Shown one piece after another: positions 19,066 to 25,041 of a stretch of 25,041 nt of DNA. The stretch is from the NCBI RefSeq assembly GCF_014066305.1, contig NW_023501187.1, forward strand, positions 1 to 25,041, written 5' to 3'. The notes beneath the pieces were generated by a model. The model was given only the letters and a program-made list of their open reading frames with translations. It was not told the DNA's origin and did not search any database. This DNA comes from Letharia columbiana (Eukaryota > Ascomycota > Lecanoromycetes > Lecanorales > Parmeliaceae). A program made the position numbers and the translations under genes. Positions within the stretch are counted from its first letter, which is position 1, and the number at the start of each line of letters is the position of its first letter.

Positions 19066-20412
19066 ATGTCACTCCGATCTAACCGTGTCCTCAAAGGGGC
19101 AAAGGGCGCCTACAGATTGCTTGAGCCCTTGAGGTCCAACACAATCTTCAAAGCACAGTCTGTACACGTCCCTGATGCCGAACCTAGATTGCAAGTCTCA
19201 ATTTCCCCGCTGTCCGTACCAGCCCACAACTCATAGATTATAGTTTCATGATCAAAAGCGCCCCTCCCCCCACCCCGCAAGAATCCATCCCAAAAACTCC
19301 AGGTCAGCGATCGCCTGCAATGGAAAGAATGGCTCTTGTCCGCGAGTATGAGATACACGAGGGGCCCGGTCCTGTCAAGACCAACCCCTTCATAAGAAAG
19401 CTTCATGATGTTGTCGGACAATGGGATATGGTTGAGGGGCGCGGTCGTGCTGGCTTTGACAAGACCTCCGAGGACCCGCCATGTTTGGTTTTCGAATGGA
19501 TGGAGCATGTTTTGTGGAACCTGCGCGCAGAGCCATACCGCGAAAAATCTGTCCTTCCCAAGATGATTGCCCGTTCGGTTTTGGAAGCACTCGATATTTT
19601 CGCATCTGCAAATGCGATGCATACCGGTTAGCTCTCTCTGTTCTTGAGGTCACTTCGGTGGTGTTAACAAGATCAGATGTCAATCCGAACAATATCTTTC
19701 TGTCAAATATTGACAGCGCTTCTCCGGTGGTGAAGTTGGGAGATCTTGGAAACCGTACGTGACTTGGATAAACCATATCTATTTTTCTCTGACGATCTCA
19801 GTGATGCGGGAGGGCTTCAACAAATATCGCATACAACCTATTGGGTGTAGGGCGCCGGAGGTATGGCGAGGCTTGGGTTGCTGGCCGTCGTCTGATATAT
19901 GGTCACTTGGCGTCACGGTTTGTAGTCGCACCCTCTACCTCAGAACCCAGCTAACGGACCAGCTCGCGCACTGGCTGGGGCATAAGGCCATCTTCGGTAT
20001 TAGTGATAAAGTCGTTGAAGATCTTACCGAATCCTGGTGCATTGCCAAGATCGACCGACTAATTGGCCCACTGGGTCCACCTGTCCAAAACCCGGAGTAC
20101 GAGTCGGAATTCCGTATGGCTGGTGAATTATCTATGGGCACATATATACATCCTGAAATCGATGGGCCAGTACCTTATATTGACGTGAGCACTCTACGTC
20201 AGGAGCTTGAATCTCTATCTGGCCCCAAGGTGGATCCGGGGCTCCTGGACTTCATCGTTTCTCTCCTCATCGTGGACCACACCAAAAGACCGACCGCTGC
20301 AGAGGCTCTAAAGCACCCCTACCTACACTCCACTGAAGTCGGAAATGGCGTAACTGCCCTATCAATTGGTCCCCTGCCGCATCTGGACGATAAAGACACA
20401 GTATGTAAATGA
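19066..20412 (+). CDS. Protein kinase-like protein, at least five exons
   Basis: The start ATG (ACAAG before it) gives MSLRSNRVLKGAKGAYRLLE and NTIFKAQ, an N-lobe opening seen in fungal kinase-like proteins. The junction from there (about 19190) to the next block could not be fixed in phase, so an intron or a frameshift is open. Next block to 19626: REYEI, NPFIRKLHDVV, PCLVFEWMEHVLWNL, LPKMIARSVLEAL. Introns 19627-19676, 19755-19801 and 19918-19962 (50, 47, 45 nt) all join in phase and give the catalytic loop HTDVNPNN, then KLGDLGN, GCRAPEVWRGLGCWPSSDIW and SLGVTLAHWLGHKAIFG. The end is LLIVDHTKRPTAAEALKHPY. The catalytic Asp and Asn of HRDxxxxN are kept, the Arg is Thr (non-RD), DFG is DLG and APE is intact. 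No clear Gly-loop or VAIK lysine is seen, so activity is uncertain. Substrate unknown. Confidence 0.75.
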
Positions 20413-20434
20413 CTGAATGTTCTAGATCTATGCT

Positions 20435-21020
20435 TTAAGTTGTTTGGCGTGTACGGCAAAACGCCCCTCCGAATACGACAGAAATAGCCGAAATCAAACC
20501 CATGACAACCCTCGCTGCCACAGACAACGCCTCCCTGACAATACCGCCCAACATTGTATTGATACTGCCAATTGGAGCTTGAAAAGGCAATTGTGTCAGC
20601 TCCAAGACAACTATGGCCCAGATATGATGTCCGTACGGTTCGTGTTGCGAGCGGGCTAAATCTTGTCAGAAAGCCACGCAGGAAAGTCTGAATATATCAA
20701 GGATAGAACTTACTTGTTGCTTGCTTGGGTCTGATGTTGCATGAGCCGACCAGAGAGGCCGATCGTTCTCGTCCACTCCGAACAGGGCAATGGCTGGAAA
20801 CGCCAGATCGAGTCCATCGATAAAACTCTACTTCAGAAAGCGGTAGAAAAAGTGGCAGCGGCGGTCCCGGGATCCAATTTGGGGTTGACAAAGAACGAAA
20901 GGACCGCACAGACAAGGTTGTAGTTGTACAGGTGCACTCGAGCAACGGTCCAAAATCCGGGTGCTAAGCCAATATACATAGTTCCATGCCGCATCCTAGT
21001 CCAGAGGATCCTTGACTCCA
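20435..21020 (-). CDS. Putative membrane protein, C-terminal exon firm, 5' part unclear
   Basis: Exon 20435-20655 reads HHIWAIVVLELTQLPFQAPI, INTMLGGIVREALSVAARVV and GLISAISVVFGGAF, with one or two hydrophobic segments, and stops at 20435-20437. A good intron precedes it (20656-20713, GTAAGTT...CTGAC...TTTAG). The upstream exon is uncertain. The phase-matching frame is Thr/Pro/Ser-rich, while the frame that reads most like protein (GLDLAFPAIALFGVDENDRP, then LWSAHATSDPSKQQ) would need a one-base change at the junction. Further upstream (to about 21020) lies HLYNYNLVCAVLSFFVNPKL in yet another frame. The gene may be frameshifted or have more introns. Family not recognised. Confidence 0.35.
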
Positions 21021-21216
21021 CACCACAATCAGCGGCGAAGAAAAAGCCGGGAAAGAAGTATTAGGAAACACGTTCCTTATGATCCGAGTCCGGATGGTCT
21101 AAGTTTCTCCACCTGCGTTTAGCCCTAGTAATCCACTAATGTTTAGTAGTCTTCCAGCAGTTCAAAGTAGTAGTCACATCGCGATATTACTATGCAGAAT
21201 CCGTACCCGGCTTAGA

Positions 21217-22592
21217 TTACCCTTTCAAGTTGGCCTTCTGCTTCTCCGACACATAGAATCTCTGCTCGTAGGCCGCCTTTATAGTCTTGCGAGCGCGGTA
21301 TTTAAAAATGGCGCGGTGGGATACAACGAAGAGGACCGCATTGTAGATCCTCTGGCGTTTCTTTAGCTCATCTCCAAATAGCCGGAAAGAGCTGTCTGTC
21401 GCCGTTGCCTTACTCACTTTCACAAAGACAGGCCTCTTGTAATTCGCATCATACTCTCCGTTGCCAAATTCGAGGTCTTGCCTGGTAGCGTCAATGGCCC
21501 GACCACCGAGAGTGTTATGTCCTTAGCGAGCGAGGAGTCGTCATTGTTGAGATAGGCGTCGAAGAGGAGAGGGTGATATGTCTGAATCGATGGAATCTCT
21601 GCCGAAGGGAGCAGATCAGCAACAGTCTCGACATCACCTCGGCGAAACTTACCCCTCTCAGATCACGAGGATCTGGACTGCCTTGTCTGGCGAAACGCTT
21701 TAAATGGGATGAACAAATAGTTAGCATACGCCGTATATCAGTTTTGAACCAACAGGCATAGCGTTTACTATTGGACAGACCTCCCAACGCGCACGAAATT
21801 CTTTGACCACATCGCTGCCTTCAGGTATATCGAAGTCGGTGAGGATTATCATCATTTTTTTTCTGCACCGTGATGATTCGGATTCAGACATCGATGGAGA
21901 CATCTTTAAAAGAATATTGCTTAAGCTATGATTTGCTTCTTTCTCTACAGAGGGCAGAGTCATAGTCAACGGCATGATCACTGGGCTGAGCTTAGCTCAT
22001 ATACGGAATTATGCTCAGGCTAGCATCTGGGAAGGTTTCCAGTGGTATCACAAGATCAAAGATCCATACGAGAGAGGGCCCGAACAGGATTTGGAGACCT
22101 TTCCGGTCGCTGGATGACTCGGCTATGTCAGTTGGGATGAGCAACCCTTTCTTTAGAACCTGTAAGGAAGTAATGCCAAGTATAGTATCAGCCAGCAAGG
22201 AGATCCTAAAGCTAAAGGAGACGGAAAAGAACTTCTAAGGAAGTCCAAAGAGGTCCTGAGGTATTGGATTGGGTCCAAATAATAGGATGATTCGTACGAA
22301 CACGTCATTCGTGTGGGAGGCTCCTGGTAGACGTCACCTAGGGAAAGTCGGATACCGGGCGACGCTTTCATAAGCTGCGTCATTGGTGGGGTACTGAGAG
22401 AATCCTACAATACAGGACCATCCAGGCGAATATGCAGGTTGGTCCGTGGCAAGCAGGATTGAGACAACGGTGTTGTAGGCATCAAAGCACCGGTAGAGTC
22501 TCACCAGATCGCGATAGATAGCGGCTGCGCCGGACGCAAGCTTGTTGTGGCCTGAGGCGGCCAGCTGAGCGATAGCAGCTCGACGAAATGGG
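21217..22592 (-). pseudogene. Decayed long coding sequence of unknown family
   Basis: Four colinear protein-like blocks on the minus strand. Block 1 (22592-21992) is one frame with TGA at 22334-22336 and TAG at 22235-22237: AAIAQLAASGHNKLASGAAA, AYNTVVSILLATDQPAYSPG, DVFVRIILLFGPNPIPQDLF, ISLLADTILGITSLQVLKKG. Block 2 (about 21981-21725): LTDFDIPEGSDVVKEFRARW, CPIVNAMPVGSKL. Block 3: NYLFIPFKAFRQTRQSR, a TGA at 21663-21665, then GDVETVADLLPSAEIPSIQT and YHPLLFDAYLNNDDSSLAKD. Block 4, after a one-base shift near 21520: TLGGRAIDATRQDLEFGNGE, YKRPVFVKVSKATATDSSFR and AVLFVVSHRAIFKYRARKTI, ending 21217. The C-terminus is strongly basic. At least three stops and two or three frameshifts break it. 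The blocks are clearly protein-like in order and composition, but I do not recognise the family; it abuts a LINE fragment. Confidence 0.5.
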
Positions 22593-23046
22593 CATTTTAC
22601 TCCTAGGCGATTTCAATAGACACGATCACCTATGGGGGGGCGAGTCGTTATCGGAAACCCGCCAAGGGGAAGCCGAACCGATCCTCGATCTAATGTCGAA
22701 CTACAATCTTCAGAGCCTCTTACCAAGAGGCACCCCAACGTTCCAACAGGGGCCGTATCAGACGACAATTGACCTGACGCTGGCATCTCCGGCCCTTGCC
22801 GAAGGAACGATTCGCTGCCAAGTATACGATATAGAACATGGTTCCGATCACAGGGCGATTGCGTCTCAATTCGACATTGAAGCACCGCAGCCGGTCCAGC
22901 CGACTCGATACCTATGGAAATCGGCCCCTTGGGGTAGGATTCGGGACAGAATTACGGCAGAATTGAGACCGCCGCAAGGATCAATCCAAAGTCAGACGGA
23001 CCACTTGATACAGGTGGTAGAGTCAGTAGTCGGACCCCTCGGGTAA
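22588..23046 (+). mobile_element. LINE (non-LTR retrotransposon) endonuclease fragment
   Basis: The open frame of 152 codons matches the C-terminal half of an apurinic-like endonuclease domain (endonuclease/exonuclease/phosphatase fold) of fungal non-LTR elements: ILLLGDFNRHDHLWGG with the GDFN motif, PTFQQGPYQTTIDLTLAS and the catalytic GSDHRAI. The N-terminal endonuclease part and the whole reverse transcriptase are missing, so both ends are truncated. The coding part is free of stops and has normal GC, so it has not been hit by RIP. Its left border touches the end of the decayed unknown gene at about 22588-22592. Confidence 0.8.
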
Positions 23047-23058
23047 GGAATTCAAATA

Positions 23059-23100
23059 TCGCTTATCAAAGATCGCTTATCAAAGATCTCGCTTACCAAA
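23059..23100 (+). repeat. Short tandem repeat, 14-bp unit
   Basis: TCGCTTATCAAAGA occurs twice in tandem (23059-23072, 23073-23086), followed by a third, diverged copy (TCTCGCTTACCAAA). It lies just after the LINE fragment. Confidence 0.8.
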
Positions 23101-23345
23101 TTTACTGGACAGCCCTGATCAAAAAAATAGGTTATGAATTTAATTCATGGGCCTAAACTCGTGTGTAATAATACACGAAGGCTTTCATTCAAACGGTGTT
23201 TTACTAGGATTAATAACGTTTCGCGACCTTCAGATTAGTGTAGAAAACGCGGCGAATTTTAGTACGAGTAGCGCGATCCAAGCAAAGTAATCGAGCTTTT
23301 GAAACTCCATAACAGAGTCTATTGGAACATAAAAGCACCTGGGCT

Positions 23346-24164
23346 ATGAGACCATCAAACCATCTCATAAATACTTCAGAAGCTCTACGGCGAGTGTTCC
23401 TACCACCTCGAAACGAAATATCAAGGACGTACAGCACCCGACCCATCCTTCAACGCGCCAACCCTCGCCCACGATGCCTCTCCTGCCCACGCCCCTCCCG
23501 TCTCCGCCCTCAACATCCCCGCAATGCATCCACCGACGGACACATGGTGCAGATGCCAAAGTACGGGCCCAAGCCCGTACCGAACGGTAAGAAATTCGGA
23601 CCCAAAGACGGCCTGGAGGGGCGCCCACGAGACGAAGAGATCAATGCCTATAAAGTCTACATGGTCGGATCCGGAGAGGACCGCCTCTCAGAACCCCGCG
23701 TCCTATCCCAAGTCCTCGGTGCGCGCGAGCGAGACGAAAAGGGCCATCCGACACAGTTCGTGCAAGAGGTCGCGCCGCCGAGTGAAGAGCGCCCGTGGCC
23801 CATTTGCAGACTGTACGACAAAAAAGCCGCGCGCGAGGCGGAAGAGGCGAAGCGGCGAGCGAGCAAGGTGAATATGCAGTCGAAGCAGCTGGAGGTTCGC
23901 TGGACGGTCAGCGATAACGATTTGGGACATCGGATGGTGCGGTTGAAGGAGTTTCTGGAGAAAGGGTGGAAGGTGGAAATTGTTTTTGGGAGTAAAAGGA
24001 AAGGGTGGACGAGGAGGAGGCAGGCGGATCCGGAGGAGGCGACGAAGGTGTTGGAGAAGATCAGGAAGGCTGTTGGGGAGGTTGAGGGAGCGCATGAAAG
24101 GCGGATGCAGGGAGAGGTTGGGAAAGAGGCTGTTTTGTTGTTTGAGGGGAAAGCAAAAAAGTAG
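23346..24164 (+). CDS. Mitochondrial translation initiation factor IF-3
   Basis: A single exon of 272 residues; start chosen at ATG 23346, the first ATG in frame. mtIF-3 helps place initiator tRNA and keeps the mitochondrial ribosomal subunits apart; Aim23 is the yeast counterpart. The N-terminus (MRPSNHLINTSEALRRVFLP, then SRTYSTRP) is an Arg/Ser-rich matrix transit peptide. The IF3 N-domain begins at PRDEEINAYKVYMVG and ends near WPICRLYDKKAAREAEEAK, the typical linker. The C-domain holds KQLEVRWTVSDNDLGHRMVR, LKEFLEKGWKVEIVFGSKRK and KVLEKIRKAV. The length suits mitochondrial forms. No lesion seen. Sequence conservation of IF3 is low, but the order of motifs is clear. Confidence 0.9.
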   Translation: MRPSNHLINTSEALRRVFLPPRNEISRTYSTRPILQRANPRPRCLSCPRPSRLRPQHPRNASTDGHMVQMPKYGPKPVPNGKKFGPKDGLEGRPRDEEINAYKVYMVGSGEDRLSEPRVLSQVLGARERDEKGHPTQFVQEVAPPSEERPWPICRLYDKKAAREAEEAKRRASKVNMQSKQLEVRWTVSDNDLGHRMVRLKEFLEKGWKVEIVFGSKRKGWTRRRQADPEEATKVLEKIRKAVGEVEGAHERRMQGEVGKEAVLLFEGKAKK

Positions 24165-24844
24165 CGAATTGAAGGGTGATTTTCATGGTTGACTTATGGC
24201 TCTTTTCCCATAGACACTTCCAGACCCTTCGTACGGCGCCAAATCTTAAGCTGTCATTTTCCGACACACACTTGAAGATTCTGGCGGAGTCTTGGCCGAC
24301 GCAAGCAACATATCACCTCGATTCTCGAATTCAAAAGCCGAGTACGGTACCCCTTTTTCATGATACAAAAGCAACCCCAAGAAAAATGGAGTACTGCTCC
24401 CCTGCCCGAATCTCTTCTTCGCAATCATCCACAGAGCATGACCAGCAATGAAGAAGTGAGTGCTTATTCAAGACAGATGAGAAGTCCAAACGTTCCCATA
24501 CGATCCGAGGACCACAATGATTGGTCATAGCGATTCCATCCGCCAAAGATATAGCCATTTGACTTCATAAACCCGACTTACCTCTCCATTACCCAACGAA
24601 AGGACCCCCGTTCTCCGCACCCTAGAATCCAAGCTGCTTTCGATCATCACTGAGCTCCCCCTCCATATCCGCAAGCTGGAATGAATCGTCGCGGTTGGTC
24701 AAATTGGCAGAGGTGAGACGCAAAGAAAAGCAGAAATGGGTATCTGCTTTGGAGAACGACGCAAAGAAACCCTTTGCCCACTTTTTACATTATTCAGGAT
24801 CGAAAGTGGGAGCAGTACACACGTTCGAATTCCCTACAAAGGGA
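24165..24844. other. Intergenic stretch, no gene supported
   Basis: Minus-strand frames (24246-24428, 24358-24558) contain short protein-like runs (FFIAGHALWMIAKKRFGQGS), and a GTAAGT donor lies near 24578-24583, but no exon chain can be built. The region lies between the convergent ends of mtIF-3 (+) and the edge gene (-). Confidence 0.35.
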
Positions 24845-25041
24845 CTAGGCGGCTAAAATACTCTCCGACGCTCCACATTAGCCTCGCTGTTTGGTCGAGT
24901 AAACCCAAACTCACGCTTACCGGGAGGTTTGTATCCCCATCGTCGGCTGAGCACCGACCACGTGGAGTCAACAAGGAGAGGCAACAGGCCCAACACAGCA
25001 CCATTCTTCGAGGCAAAGATGCCTGCTCGGACCACAAACGA
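24845..25041 (-). CDS. 3' end of an unidentified gene, cut by the window edge
   Basis: Reading leftward from the edge, an open frame gives VRAGIFASKNGAVLGLLPLL and STWSVLSRRWGYKPP up to a donor GTAAGC at 24920. An intron of 68 nt (24853-24920, ending TTTTAG) joins a last exon of 8 nt (24845-24852) with stop TAG, so the protein would end YKPPAA. The stretch holds a moderately hydrophobic segment. Family not recognised; more than a third of the evidence is the clean splice and stop. Confidence 0.35.

Noticed and set aside
24815..24840. GTTCGAATTCC resembling a tRNA B-box
   Set aside because: The flanking bases do not form a T-arm or acceptor stem and no A-box is found upstream.

Overview
The window looks like the nuclear genome of a filamentous ascomycete (Pezizomycotina). 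It has short spliceosomal introns (45-80 nt, GTAAGT-like donors, CTAAC/CTGAC-like branch points), a STAND NTPase of fungal type, a nuclear gene for mitochondrial EF-Tu with a transit peptide, and an AT-rich block with the CpA/TpG depletion of repeat-induced point mutation (RIP). The species cannot be named from sequence alone.

Layout. 1-1893: a 1.9-kb DNA transposon with ~53-bp terminal inverted repeats, reduced to TA-rich wreckage by RIP. 2389-4363 (+): a NACHT/STAND protein broken in its N-terminal part. 4427-5335 (-): an intact three-exon secreted protein of unknown function. 6262-7260 (-): a second secreted protein, frameshifted. 8302-9483 (+): an LRR-like protein, the C-terminal part of an F-box-type gene, with one in-frame stop. 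10172-13628 (-): EFL1/RIA1, the cytosolic GTPase that matures 60S subunits, four exons. 14161-15840 (-): mitochondrial EF-Tu (TUF1), six exons. 16317-18969 (-): two decayed genes, a fungal rhodopsin-like seven-helix protein and a BCS1-like AAA ATPase; the latter carries a 302-bp insertion with 8-bp target duplications. 19066-20412 (+): a protein-kinase-like gene with several introns. 20435-~21020 (-): the end of a putative membrane protein. 21217-22592 (-): a long decayed reading frame of unknown family. 22588-23046 (+): a fragment of a LINE endonuclease. 23346-24164 (+): mitochondrial initiation factor IF-3. 24845-25041 (-): the last exons of a gene running off the right edge.

The window mixes two kinds of DNA. 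Housekeeping translation genes (EFL1, TUF1, mtIF-3) are intact and conserved. They sit among accessory, lineage-variable genes (STAND, secreted, rhodopsin-like, AAA, kinase-like), most of which are broken, and among transposon remains. EFL1 and TUF1 lie head-to-tail on the same strand. In both, introns cut the coding sequence right at the GTP-binding P-loop and leave micro-exons of 21 and 29 nt. I found no tRNA, rRNA or CRISPR array, and no biosynthetic cluster. All splice models are read by eye from consensus sites and reading-frame continuity.
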